Source: a bacterium
GTDB taxonomy: Bacteria > Electryoneota > RPQS01
Direction: 5' to 3'
Assembly: GCA_016703065.1 (NCBI GenBank)
Contig: JADJCU010000002.1
Location: forward strand, 310,001 to 374,000
Length of the DNA stretch: 64,000 nt
Part shown: positions 1 through 8,909 of the stretch, piece by piece
How positions within the stretch are numbered: position 1 is the stretch's first letter
How the letters are laid out: the number at the start of each line of letters is the position of its first letter
Notes under the pieces: generated by a model
Databases searched by the model: none
What the model was told of the DNA's origin: nothing
The model's input: the letters and a program-made list of their open reading frames with translations, nothing else
Translations under genes and position numbers: made by a program

Positions 1-345
1 GAGGCGGGCAACACAAGTGAACAGTACGAAGAGCGGCTTGCGCTTCTCGGCGATCCGCGCGGGTATGCGCTTCTCATTAACGTCGGCGGAAATCATCTGA
101 TGCTCGGGACCGGACCCGAAGGCCGCGAATTGCCCGGCGGGTTTATTCGTCCCGGCAGCGACACGTGGCAAAGAGTCGTTTCAACGCACACCGGAGGTGT
201 CGTCTTCGACTTCCTGCACGCGGGAGTGCCCGTTCTGAACCTTCTGCATGTTGAAGAGCTGGCCGAACTGGCGGGTATTCCGGTTGATCCTACCCCGCTT
301 CCCCGACTCGGCACCTCGCCGGTCTATTTCGTGGAGATTCCGTGA
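1..345 (+). CDS. pgsW: C-terminal part of a poly-gamma-glutamate system protein (PgsW-like)
   Basis: The reading frame is open from base 1, so the start lies outside the window; about 114 C-terminal residues remain. The segment reads like the end of the 'poly-gamma-glutamate system protein' family: a YALLINVGG stretch, a glycine-rich loop, then VPVLNLLHVEELAELAG and an IPVDPTPLPRLG tail. That family is known from loci for making or exporting poly-gamma-glutamate; its biochemical role is not established. The stop overlaps the GTG start of the permease gene (GTGA), so the two are probably translated together. If the call is right, pgsB/pgsC-type synthetase genes should lie just upstream of the window. 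Identification rests on remembered family pattern only. Confidence 0.6.
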   Translation, partial: EAGNTSEQYEERLALLGDPRGYALLINVGGNHLMLGTGPEGRELPGGFIRPGSDTWQRVVSTHTGGVVFDFLHAGVPVLNLLHVEELAELAGIPVDPTPLPRLGTSPVYFVEIP

Positions 346-1619
346 GCGAAAGTCTCGTGCTGGCAGTCATGATCGGCGTGCTCTGCACGGGTATTTTTGC
401 GTTGCGCATTCCAACGGGCGTGTCGCTGCTCTTGGCCGCGCTTGCAGGAAGCCTCGCGTCGGGCAATGGACTCGCCCTTCATTTCATTGCTGAAGGCTCG
501 CTGCTCTATCTCGATCCGCTCATGATTGTCGCGACGTCACTCTTCTTCATGGCCGTCTTCGAACGTAGCGGTGCGCTGGCCACCATGAACGTCTGGGTCG
601 TCAAGACGTTCGGAGATCGCCGCGCGGTCCTGATTCCGCTGCTGATGCTGCTCGTGATGTTCCCTGGAATGTTTACGGGTCTCACCGCGCCATGCGTCTT
701 GACCACGGGCGCGATGATCGCACCTGTACTCCTGAGTGCAGGAGTGCCGCCTGCGGTCGCCGGTGCCTTCATTGCCGCCGGAGCTTTCTTCGGCATGGTC
801 GCGCCGCCCGTGAATATCTGTGCCATGTTAATCTGCGGCGGCGTCGACATGCCCTATATCGGTTTCGACTGGCCGCTGTTGCTGATGACGGTTCCGCTTG
901 CGCTGCTCTCTGGATTCCTGATTCTCTACAAGAGCCTCGGCGGCTTCAATGCCAGACAGGCCTTGCAGAGTCTTCCGGAGTCAAAATATGACCTGCACGG
1001 CCCCAAGCTCTTCGTACCGCTCGTCGCACTTGCGGCGCTGCTGCTCGGCGAGAAATACGCGCCCGCTGTTGTGCCGCATCTCGGGATTCCGTTGATCTTT
1101 CTACTCAGCGCTCTGCTCGCCCTCTTCACGGGCGACAAAGTCTCGATCCGCGAGAGCACAACGTGGACGATCCAACAGTCGCTCCCGATTCTCGCGCTTT
1201 TGGTTGGAATCGGCTCATTCATCGAAGTGCTCACTCTGAGCGGTGCGCGCGGTTGGATAGTCGTCACGCTCCTCTCGCTGCCGGATTGGCAGCTCTACGT
1301 GGGCATGGCGTTGCTGGTGCCCCTCTTCGGCGGTGTTTCAGCATATGGCGCCAGCGTCGTTCTGGGCGTGCCCATTCTGCTCTCCTTTCTGGATCGCAGC
1401 AACATTCTTGTTGCCGCCGCACTGTCGATGCTCGCTTCAGTGGGTGATTTTGTGCCGCCCACGCGGCTGGCCGTCGTACTCGCCGGGCCCGTTGTTGGAG
1501 AATCGAATCCGACGCGCATTTTGAAACACAGCGCGTGGCCCATTGTTCTCGGCATCATGGTCTCGCTCGGCGCGATCTATTTCGCCAATGACATTGCTAA
1601 ACTCATCGGGCTCGCCTGA
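342..1619 (+). CDS. DctM-like (TRAP large-subunit type) membrane permease
   Basis: A 425-residue, almost wholly hydrophobic protein with about 11-12 predicted membrane segments in two similar halves, each with glycine/proline-rich loops such as FPGMFTGLTAPCVLTTG and FGGVSAYGASVVLGVP. This is the pattern of the DctM large subunit of TRAP transporters and the wider ion-transporter superfamily. No DctP-type binding protein or DctQ small subunit is seen nearby, although the 48-residue membrane protein that follows could stand in for a small subunit. Start is GTG at 342, overlapping the previous stop. Substrate is unknown; the position next to a PgsW-like gene and an aspartoacylase-like amidase suggests an organic acid or amino-acid derivative (inference). 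Confidence 0.75.
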   Translation: MSESLVLAVMIGVLCTGIFALRIPTGVSLLLAALAGSLASGNGLALHFIAEGSLLYLDPLMIVATSLFFMAVFERSGALATMNVWVVKTFGDRRAVLIPLLMLLVMFPGMFTGLTAPCVLTTGAMIAPVLLSAGVPPAVAGAFIAAGAFFGMVAPPVNICAMLICGGVDMPYIGFDWPLLLMTVPLALLSGFLILYKSLGGFNARQALQSLPESKYDLHGPKLFVPLVALAALLLGEKYAPAVVPHLGIPLIFLLSALLALFTGDKVSIRESTTWTIQQSLPILALLVGIGSFIEVLTLSGARGWIVVTLLSLPDWQLYVGMALLVPLFGGVSAYGASVVLGVPILLSFLDRSNILVAAALSMLASVGDFVPPTRLAVVLAGPVVGESNPTRILKHSAWPIVLGIMVSLGAIYFANDIAKLIGLA

Positions 1620-1621
1620 CC

Positions 1622-1768
1622 ATGCTGTTCTGGACCTATTGGCTGCTTGCCGCGCTCTTGCTTGCTCTCATCGCGCGTGAACTGTGGCGCGCATCGGAGT
1701 GGCGAATGCAACTCGCAGCGGCGCTCGTGCTGCTGCCGCTGCTTCTGCGAGTCCTGTTGTTCAAATGA
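1622..1768 (+). CDS. Small two-helix membrane protein (48 aa)
   Basis: Starts two bases after the permease stop and ends with TGA overlapping the ATG of the next gene (ATGA at 1765-1768), so it sits tightly inside the operon. It encodes two hydrophobic helices (about residues 5-18 and 30-47) separated by a charged loop, RELWRASEWR. No family recognised. Being coupled on both sides argues for a real gene; a membrane partner of the DctM-like permease is the obvious guess, but it is only inference. Confidence 0.6.
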   Translation: MLFWTYWLLAALLLALIARELWRASEWRMQLAAALVLLPLLLRVLLFK

Positions 1769-2889
1769 AGCTGCGTGCCGCAATATTCGCTGTCGGCGTG
1801 TTGAGTCTGGCGATCTACACCGGGCTTGGCTTCCGGGCATCCCAGGTCGATGAACCGCTCTATCCGTCGCCGTCCCTGTCAAAGATCGTGCGACTTTCCG
1901 AGTACGATTCCCGGCTCCGTGGCACCCGCGCGGATACGGATGTCTACGAGTTCGGCGAACCTGACGGCGGAGCGACCATACTGGTTCTCGGCGGCACGCA
2001 TTGCGATGAGCCCGCCAGCTACATCGCTGCCTATCTTTTGCTCGAGAATATCGAGATGGAGCGAGGTCGGATGCTCATTGTTCCCCGCACAAATCGCTCA
2101 GCGATGTCGCACAAGACCATTGGTGAAGCGCATCCGCCAACCTTTGATATCCCGCTGCCCAACGGAGTCCGCCCCTTTCGCATGGGCAGCCGCTACACAA
2201 ATCCGCTCGATCAATGGCCTGACCCCGAAGTGTTCGTACATTCCCCATCGGGTCAGGAACTCTCTGGTGCTGATAGCCGTAACCTGAATCGCAGCTATCC
2301 CGGTGCAGCAAATGGCAATTTCACCGGGCAGATAGCATTCGCGATCACAGAGTTAGTCAAACAAGAGCATGTCGATTTGGTGATCGATTTGCACGAGGCG
2401 TCGCCGGAATACCCCGTGATCAATGCGATTGTCGCGCACGAGCGCGCGATGGATTGCGCGTCGATGGCCGTCCTGGATTTGCAGCTCGAAGGCCTCGAAT
2501 TTGCACTTGAACCTTCTCCTGCCAACTTTCGCGGTCTGTCGCATCGGGAGTTGGGTGATCACACACTGACCCACGCGACGCTCATGGAGTCGGCTAATGT
2601 AAGTCAGGGCCGTCTGCGCGGCAAGACGAATGCCGACCTTGTTGTGTCAGGACTTGATTCGATGTATGTTCGTGCGGCGAAGATCAACATGACACGCGTA
2701 CCGTACGACGAAAAAGGAATCCCCTTGAAGGTGCGTGTGGGCCGTCACATCGCCGGATTCCACAAACTCATCAGTGCCTTCAGTCAGCTTAATCCCGACC
2801 GCGCCGCAGCCTTCACAGGAATACCAACCTACGATGAGCTGCAGCAGCATGACCTCGGTATATACCTTGATCCTCATGATCATCCATAG
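1765..2889 (+). CDS. Succinylglutamate desuccinylase/aspartoacylase-family metalloenzyme
   Basis: 374 residues from the ATG at 1765, chosen because it overlaps the previous stop and begins a signal peptide or N-terminal anchor (about residues 1-25); the frame extends further upstream without support. Zinc ligands of the M14-like aspartoacylase fold are visible: H79 and E82 in GGTHCDE, and H210 in VIDLHEA; E275 in the MESAN stretch is a candidate catalytic glutamate. The family removes acyl or aminoacyl groups from amides; the N-terminal export signal would place this one in the periplasm or on the membrane. Together with the permease and PgsW-like gene it may process N-acyl or gamma-glutamyl compounds before uptake (inference). 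Substrate unknown. Confidence 0.75.
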   Translation: MKLRAAIFAVGVLSLAIYTGLGFRASQVDEPLYPSPSLSKIVRLSEYDSRLRGTRADTDVYEFGEPDGGATILVLGGTHCDEPASYIAAYLLLENIEMERGRMLIVPRTNRSAMSHKTIGEAHPPTFDIPLPNGVRPFRMGSRYTNPLDQWPDPEVFVHSPSGQELSGADSRNLNRSYPGAANGNFTGQIAFAITELVKQEHVDLVIDLHEASPEYPVINAIVAHERAMDCASMAVLDLQLEGLEFALEPSPANFRGLSHRELGDHTLTHATLMESANVSQGRLRGKTNADLVVSGLDSMYVRAAKINMTRVPYDEKGIPLKVRVGRHIAGFHKLISAFSQLNPDRAAAFTGIPTYDELQQHDLGIYLDPHDHP

Positions 2890-2904
2890 AAAGTGAGTTC
2901 GTCC

Positions 2905-3456
2905 ATGATCAGACATTGGTCACTCGCCCTGCTTCTCTTTGCCGCATCCGTTCAGGCCGCCGACTTCAAGACGCCTGTCTTGCTCACGTCGGGTGGCCAA
3001 AGCGCCGACCCGCAAATGATCAAGACGCTGCTGACGCGCGAAAACATTCCCTTCACGTATGAACCGCTCGCGACTTCCGCGATGCTTGCAGGACAGGGCG
3101 CGTTGATAATTGTCTTGGGCGGATCAAGCAAGGGATTGGGGGCCGCAAAAGTGAGTGCTGAGCAGGAAACTGCACGCATCACAGAGCTTCTGAAAAGCGC
3201 CGCTGAGCAGAAGATAACAGTCCTGGCGGTTCACGTCGGCGGCAAGAATCGGCGCGGCGCCCTGTCCGATGAGTTCAACAAGCTCGGTGCAAACATGGCC
3301 GACGAAATAGTCGTCGTAGTCGGCGGTGATGACGACGGCTTGTTCAAAGGTATTGCCGAATCACGCAAAGTCCCCTACTCGTCCGCCGCGAAGATTGCCG
3401 ACTTAGGTGGCATCCTCCGCGCCAAATTTGCGCCAGCACAGCCGACTCAAGAATGA
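2905..3456 (+). CDS. Small exported protein, DUF6305-like
   Basis: 183 residues with a clear signal peptide (MIRHWSLALLLFAASVQA) followed by KTPVLLTSGGQSADPQMIKTLL, a pattern I associate with the DUF6305 family. The rest alternates hydrophobic strands and helices like a Rossmann-type alpha/beta domain (LIIVLGGSSKGLGAA, VLAVHVGG, EIVVVVGGDDDGL). Start taken at ATG 2905, with AAAGTGAG placed about 7 bases upstream; an in-frame GTG at 2893 is the alternative. Its stop overlaps the next start (ATGATG at 3453). The family has no known function; here it travels with a permease and an amidase-type enzyme and may be the periplasmic ligand-binding component. Confidence 0.65.
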   Translation: MIRHWSLALLLFAASVQAADFKTPVLLTSGGQSADPQMIKTLLTRENIPFTYEPLATSAMLAGQGALIIVLGGSSKGLGAAKVSAEQETARITELLKSAAEQKITVLAVHVGGKNRRGALSDEFNKLGANMADEIVVVVGGDDDGLFKGIAESRKVPYSSAAKIADLGGILRAKFAPAQPTQE

Positions 3457-4160
3457 TGCTTAGGCTGAGTCTATTGCTCATCCTGTCGGGCCTTTCCTTC
3501 GGCGCGGCCCCGCGAGCGGACTATTGCCTCGATCTCGACGGCGCGTCTGCCGGAGCGCAACTGCAGTGGAACGGCGGTCTGCAAACTCTCGACGGTGCGC
3601 GGCAGTATACGATTGAAGCGTGGGTCCGTCCGCGCTCACAGGGCGGGGGAGGGCGGGGCCGCATCATGGATCAGCAAGGCAGCAGCTTCACGTTCTACCT
3701 ATCAGACAACGGACGGCTCGGCCTCCGCCCGAATCGCGAGGCGGGCTGGCAGCTATCTGAGGAGAACGCCGTGACATTTTGGAAATGGCAGCACGTTGCG
3801 GTCACGTATGACGGGAAGTTGCTGCGTTTCTTCGTTGAGGGCAAACTATTATCCGCCACTCCCGTCAATGGTGAGCTCAACATGACTCGCAAGCCCGTCT
3901 GGATCGGCAATGGACTCAGTGAGGACAGCACCTATCGCGGCTTCGACGGATGGCTTGATGACCTGCGTGTTACTGCTGCTTGTCGCTGGAAATCGAATTT
4001 CAAGGTGCCGCAGCGCGGCGAGTATATCGCACCCGACCCGGCGACCGTACTGTATTTCACCTTTGATGAAGGGCTCGCCTATTCAATCGCGCTCGACTAC
4101 TCGACGTTCAATACTGAACTGCCGATCAATATGCCGCTCAGGCGCGTAAAATCACCTTGA
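3453..4160 (+). CDS. Secreted LamG/concanavalin-A-like domain protein
   Basis: 235 residues. Signal peptide at about 1-17 (ends SFGAAPR), then one LamG jelly-roll domain over nearly all the rest: the YTIEAWVRPRS strand, FTFYLSDNGRLGLR, the WKWQHVAVTYDGKLLRFFVEGK hallmark and the FDGWLDDLRV strand. Such domains bind carbohydrate or protein at the cell surface. There is no T9SS sorting tail, so it may remain periplasmic. It overlaps the previous gene by four bases and a strong hairpin follows, so it closes the operon. Confidence 0.75.
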   Translation: MMLRLSLLLILSGLSFGAAPRADYCLDLDGASAGAQLQWNGGLQTLDGARQYTIEAWVRPRSQGGGGRGRIMDQQGSSFTFYLSDNGRLGLRPNREAGWQLSEENAVTFWKWQHVAVTYDGKLLRFFVEGKLLSATPVNGELNMTRKPVWIGNGLSEDSTYRGFDGWLDDLRVTAACRWKSNFKVPQRGEYIAPDPATVLYFTFDEGLAYSIALDYSTFNTELPINMPLRRVKSP

Positions 4161-4183
4161 TGAAGATGACGTGTGTTAATAAG

Positions 4184-4216
4184 AACGCCCGGTGCTTTCG
4201 CACCGGGCGTTTCTTT
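4184..4216. terminator. Bidirectional intrinsic terminator
   Basis: Perfect 11-bp stem (arms 4185-4195 and 4200-4210, loop TTTC) followed by TTTCTTT on the plus strand and by TTCTTA on the minus strand. It lies between the convergent LamG gene and the T9SS cargo gene and can serve both. Confidence 0.85.
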
Positions 4217-4235
4217 GTCATCCTATCTGATTGTG

Positions 4236-5619
4236 CTACTTCATGAGTAGCATTTTGCGCGTCAAGACGTTCGTTCCCGCCTGCAGCCTGTAGAAATACA
4301 TGCCCGATGCCTGGCCTACGCCATTCCAAGTCACGCGGTGCGATCCCGCCGTCATGTTTCCGCTGAGCAGTCTTGCTACCTCTTGACCCGCGAGATTGTA
4401 CACGGCAAGTTCGGCGCTCGCGTCAGTAGGCAAACTGAATTCTATTGTAGTCGACGGGTTGAACGGATTCGGATAGTTCTGCGCAAGCGCAAACTCTCGC
4501 GCAATCCCCGGCGCATCGTCGGCCGCGACAAGGAACATGTCCGTCGTGTCCGTAAGTCCGCACGCTGTGATCAGTCCTCCATTGTGCGTCGACGAGTCAA
4601 TCATGACGATGTAGCACTGCGGATTTGGCACCGAATTGGGCAGCTGGCATTCAAAGGACAGTTCGAGCTGATGCTCGGGATTGTCAACCGTCAGGATTCG
4701 CTCAAGGAATGATCCGCCGGAATACAAGTCAAACCACACTAACGCCTCGCAGCGATCTCCGGCCGGTGGACTCGCTAAGTTAATCCGAATGTCACGTCCG
4801 CCGAGAAACTCAATCGCGCCGTTGCCCGCTTCGCTGAAGTGCCGCAAATACGTCGAACCGGAAGCGACGGCCATGTCCGATATCATGCCCGCATTGTCAG
4901 CCTCAACTCCGATCTGCACCACGCCGTCCGCGCACACATCGACACCTGCCGAGCGCACGGTGGCCTCCAAATTAGTGGCATAGATCCACTCGCTCGCAGG
5001 GTCAGTACGCACCCATACGTTGAAACTCGTCACATTAGCGCCGTCATGCTCAAAGGAGTAGTCGACGTGCAGACATTCTTCATCCACGCTGACGTCGAGG
5101 TTTGTTACCGGCGCTGGCGCCGTTGCATCGCCGCACGGACTCTGTTCGCAAGCCCAATCGCCTTCCGTCAAGTAAACTACCTGATAGCCTTCCGCGATGC
5201 GAAAAGTGTCTGAGGTCCAGCAGTAATTCGCACCGCCCACACGCAGGAAGTAAACCGGCTGGTCTGGACTATTTGGACCATTGGGAAAGGTCAGAATTGG
5301 ATCCGAATAGAAATTGCCAGGATAGCCGCACGGAATTTCTCCGTTGAACGGCTGGCACTGGAAAATTGCGCCGTCCGAACTCTCGTCGAACAGCGGCACG
5401 ATCTCATCCGTTTCGTCAACGCCATTTCCCGTTCGGTCCCAATACACGCACCACGAGTTCGATCCGTCTGCGAACATCACGCGATCCGGCCCGCACGAGT
5501 TGCCCAAACCGTTCGGAATTTCGCAATAGTAGAGGCTCCACTTGGTACACGGCCCTTGCAGCCGTCGTTATTGCTACTATACATAGCAGTACCGTCATGA
5601 ACCATAACCTGTTTGCCAT
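4236..5619 (-). CDS. T9SS-exported surface protein, frameshifted after the signal peptide
   Basis: The signal peptide (MANRLWFMTVLLCIVAITTAARA) starts at ATG 5619, preceded by GGAGG, but the mature protein is in another frame that opens just after a TAA at 5568-5570. Reading across with one base removed gives ...TTA-QGPCTKWSLYYC, a natural junction, so one gene of about 460 residues is annotated with a break near 5555-5567. The mature part is Cys-containing beta-rich sequence with an Fn3-like segment (APVTNLDVSVDEECLHVDY) and a C-terminal type A sorting domain: QNYPNPFNPSTTIEF, VYNLAGQEV and the final TRKMLLMK. Function unknown; exported through T9SS. The frameshift could be assembly error or real inactivation. 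Confidence 0.75.
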
Positions 5620-5840
5620 TGTCCAACCTCCCTTGCCTTGTCTATGTTACGAAATTGTTAAGACTGTGTTATGAACCTCTCATATTAGCGTCTGTCGCTT
5701 TGCCCTGACCTGCCGCATTCCCTCGCCCCGTCCGATAATTGCAGCAAAAACAAAGCGTCGGTCATTAATCCATCTGCCCTACAAACGACCGCGCTAACAC
5801 TCTAAGTATACGGATTTCTGCTCACAATCACAGGGCCCAA

Positions 5841-5875
5841 AAACGGAAGTAGCCCGGCTCGCACCGGGCTACTTC
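5841..5875 (-). terminator. Intrinsic terminator of the metalloprotease gene
   Basis: Perfect 12-bp stem (5846-5857 with 5864-5875, 6-base loop) followed on the minus strand by CGTTTTT. It lies 20 bases beyond the stop of the 5895-8816 gene. Confidence 0.8.
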
Positions 5876-5894
5876 GCAATTCAAACACAGGTGG

Positions 5895-8816
5895 CTACGG
5901 CGTGGCCGAAGAAACGACGACGTAGAATTTGAGTGCGTCCGTCAGAGAAGCGCCCACGTCCGTAAACGTCGTACCGGTAGTCGACCCTTCAAGCGTCGTG
6001 AATGGACCGCCAGTCGTCGTCGCGCTCAAGATGCGATAGTAAGGCGCACCGCTTCCAGCCCAATAGAGCACGATATCGTCGCCGTTGGGCACAATCACCA
6101 AATCAGTCGGCGCCGGAATGGCCGCCCCAAGCAAACGAATCATCCGCTGGCCGCCCTGCGCATTCGGCACAGCATCATTCTCGCTGTACCAAAGTGAATC
6201 GCAGCCGTCATAGAAGTAACTGTTGGTGCTGATCGTTTGATCGTCGCGGCCGAACGCCTCGTATTTCTGCCCGACGGGGTTGTCAACCGCGACAAAGAAC
6301 GGCCCGCCGAGTACCAGCGGCGCTCCTGCTCCGTCCAGTGTAGAAACTGTTGCCCACGCAACCTGTCCCGCTGGCAGGCCGCCGATGACGTTGCCGACCG
6401 ATCCGCTGACCTCACTGAATATCAAGGAGCCCGGCAATCCGCCGATTCCGTCTGCCAGCAGCACTCTGCCGGTGATCGGAGAATGCTCGGCATCAGGATG
6501 AGTCTTGGCAACCGCAACTTGGAAACCGCACAGGAGGAACGGGTAGCCTGTCGGCGTGTACTTAACGGCCCATGCAAAGGGCGGCTCCTCGGCCCAATTG
6601 TACCCTTCAGCCGTACCATCGTCAAATACGATCGCCGCCGGACAATCCTCAACGTCAAAGCTGATCGTGTCTGTGTTGACCGTATTCGTTCCGTCGGTCG
6701 CCCGAATGAAATACTCGAACGCGCCCTCAACCACCGCAAACGATCCCGCGAACTCGTCCGGATTTCCCGTCACGGGCATGTTAACCGAAGCGAAGGCGCC
6801 GCCGCCACTTACGCGAGAGAACAGAGTGCACGTCAATGGTCCGCCGTCGTCCGTGACCAAAGCGGTGAATGTCGCCGTCCCCGGCTCTTGATCGCCGTGT
6901 GGATCATGCGCGATCACGGGCGAATTGTTAATAATGACAATTTCAAAGTTCGCGTCCGATGTGTCTGTCGCTACAGGTTCATTCACCGAAGTCAGCCGCA
7001 CGCGCGCCGTCGTTGTCGACGGTCCGCCGAAGACCAGCGTACCGCCCGTGTTCGGAACAGATCCGATCAACGTCCATGAGCCTGCGGGATAACTGCGATT
7101 GAGCTCGACGTTAACTAACCCGGTCACTCCGCTCGTGGTCATGCTGACCAACTCGAAAGCTGCCCCGGCGAGCACTTCGCCGCCGTTCGGACGAACGACG
7201 ACAAGGTCAGGGACAAAAACTGTAAACGACGCGTCTGATTCGTCCGTCGCCGCGGGTGAGTTGATGCTCGTGACGCGAATGCGGCAATTCGCCTGTGTTA
7301 TCGGCGCGGTCGGTGTCCATGCCTGTGTGCCATCATTGGCCGTGTTCGCCACGACCGATTCCCACGCGCCGCCCGGGTAGTCCCGATTGAGCTCGATGTT
7401 CACGTTGCCCGTGATGTTCGCCGATGTCCAGGTGATTGTCTGGCTTGAACCCGTCGAATAGACCTGCCCGCCGTTCGGTTGTGTCACGGTGACGGTGGGG
7501 ACGTTGGCATTCGAAATTGTGAAGCTGAGCGTGTAGAGCTGAACCGCGTTGGTCGTGCCCTGATAGACGCGAATGTAATACGTCCCGGCGGCGGGCAGAC
7601 CCGTATTGGGAATCGTCTCCGCAATTCCGGCGCCGTTCGCGCTTGCCTCAGCCATGACCGTTGTGCCGTTCGTGTTATACAGTCGCAACGAGAGGTTCAC
7701 ATCATCCGTCGTGCGCGTCGTGTCGCTCGCCGCACACGTGCAAGGACCGGTTTGCGCGCATTGCTGGAAGAACGCGCCGACTGGAGTGACCGTGATCGTA
7801 ATCTGTTTGTCGACTGGAACGGTAAACGCGTAGTAGTCCTGGTCGCTGTTATCATCGATCGACATACCGGTAATTGTCGTCGTTCCGTTCGCGGGGCTGC
7901 CAAGCGAAGTTGCCGTGCCCGGCGAGTCATTCGTTTCGGCTGAGTCACCATAAAGGCGCTGCACGCCGCGAATATCGTCATGCTGCGGACCATTATAGTC
8001 CGTGCAGATATACGGCTCCATTAGGTACACGCAGGCGTCCGGGCAGACATGATAAAGCCCGAATCCGTGCCCTGCTTCGTGTGTGACGACGTTTCGGAAG
8101 TAGCGGTAATCGAGGAACGAGTCCTGCCAGTTCTCCGCATTGTCGAGCACCATGTCGCCGGTATTCGGGAACCAGTTGTAGGCCAACACACCCCAGATGC
8201 CATCCATGCTAATGGCGGAAATACGAATATCGCCGCGCACCCCCAGCACGCCCGGTGACGTGAAGAGTGCCGCGCCGTCGTCCGTGGGCTCTTCGACGTA
8301 AGTGATACCCGACAACGCTTGCCACTGATTGAAGGCCTGACGGAATTTCAGCTTGCCATTCGCCACGCTGCCAAACTTCGCCGTCATCATGGCGTTGATG
8401 TTGTTGGGCTGATTCCCGAAATCGGCGTCTGGAACCGTCACTCCGTCTGGTACAAAGCTATACGTCAGAATCGTGGGGTCACCTTGCCCGCCCGCTGTTC
8501 CATTGGCCGTCGAGGTCCAACGATTCCCGCTAATATAAGAACCCGCGTTCTCGTAAACCCGGCTGGTCAGCCGGTCAATCGTCTCGTCTGGCGTTCCTGG
8601 ATAGAAACACATCCGCTTCTCTGCAAGTGCCGACTCCCACGTCGCCTTGTTCTCGAGGTTCACGATCGAGTTCCACGGCGATTCCTCGGCGATAACAGTT
8701 CCGCATTTCGAACACAGATGCGAATCATCCGCCAATGTGTTCGATACGGCACCAAACGTACCAATCGCAATCCCCAGCAAGAACAACAATGCCTTATGAC
8801 GTAGCTTCATTTGCAT
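5895..8816 (-). CDS. Secreted matrixin-type zinc metalloprotease, multidomain
   Basis: 973 residues. Signal peptide at about 1-29. The metzincin zinc site HEAGHGFGLYH lies at about residues 246-256, with a Met-turn candidate VYLMEP shortly after; this is an M10-like (matrixin) catalytic domain. Next come a bacterial pre-peptidase C-terminal (PPC) domain (NDSPGTATSLG ... DQDYYAFTVP), two PNGG-starting Ig-like repeats of Kre9/KNH type (QPNGGQVYSTGSSQTI and RPNGGEVLAG), a further beta domain and a C-terminal Fn3-like segment. There is no T9SS sorting tail: it ends VVVSSATP. The catalytic half is clearly paralogous to the divergent gene at 8910. Start at 8816 or the ATG two codons later. Probably degrades extracellular protein; substrate unknown. 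Confidence 0.85.
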   Translation of the reverse strand: MQMKLRHKALLFLLGIAIGTFGAVSNTLADDSHLCSKCGTVIAEESPWNSIVNLENKATWESALAEKRMCFYPGTPDETIDRLTSRVYENAGSYISGNRWTSTANGTAGGQGDPTILTYSFVPDGVTVPDADFGNQPNNINAMMTAKFGSVANGKLKFRQAFNQWQALSGITYVEEPTDDGAALFTSPGVLGVRGDIRISAISMDGIWGVLAYNWFPNTGDMVLDNAENWQDSFLDYRYFRNVVTHEAGHGFGLYHVCPDACVYLMEPYICTDYNGPQHDDIRGVQRLYGDSAETNDSPGTATSLGSPANGTTTITGMSIDDNSDQDYYAFTVPVDKQITITVTPVGAFFQQCAQTGPCTCAASDTTRTTDDVNLSLRLYNTNGTTVMAEASANGAGIAETIPNTGLPAAGTYYIRVYQGTTNAVQLYTLSFTISNANVPTVTVTQPNGGQVYSTGSSQTITWTSANITGNVNIELNRDYPGGAWESVVANTANDGTQAWTPTAPITQANCRIRVTSINSPAATDESDASFTVFVPDLVVVRPNGGEVLAGAAFELVSMTTSGVTGLVNVELNRSYPAGSWTLIGSVPNTGGTLVFGGPSTTTARVRLTSVNEPVATDTSDANFEIVIINNSPVIAHDPHGDQEPGTATFTALVTDDGGPLTCTLFSRVSGGGAFASVNMPVTGNPDEFAGSFAVVEGAFEYFIRATDGTNTVNTDTISFDVEDCPAAIVFDDGTAEGYNWAEEPPFAWAVKYTPTGYPFLLCGFQVAVAKTHPDAEHSPITGRVLLADGIGGLPGSLIFSEVSGSVGNVIGGLPAGQVAWATVSTLDGAGAPLVLGGPFFVAVDNPVGQKYEAFGRDDQTISTNSYFYDGCDSLWYSENDAVPNAQGGQRMIRLLGAAIPAPTDLVIVPNGDDIVLYWAGSGAPYYRILSATTTGGPFTTLEGSTTGTTFTDVGASLTDALKFYVVVSSATP

Positions 8817-8909
8817 TCCGGCTCGACAATCCGTACTTTTAATAGTTTGATCGGTCCGGGGAAAATTGTGTAAATGTTTGAGATTACTATCCTTAGAAAG
8901 GAGTCAACC

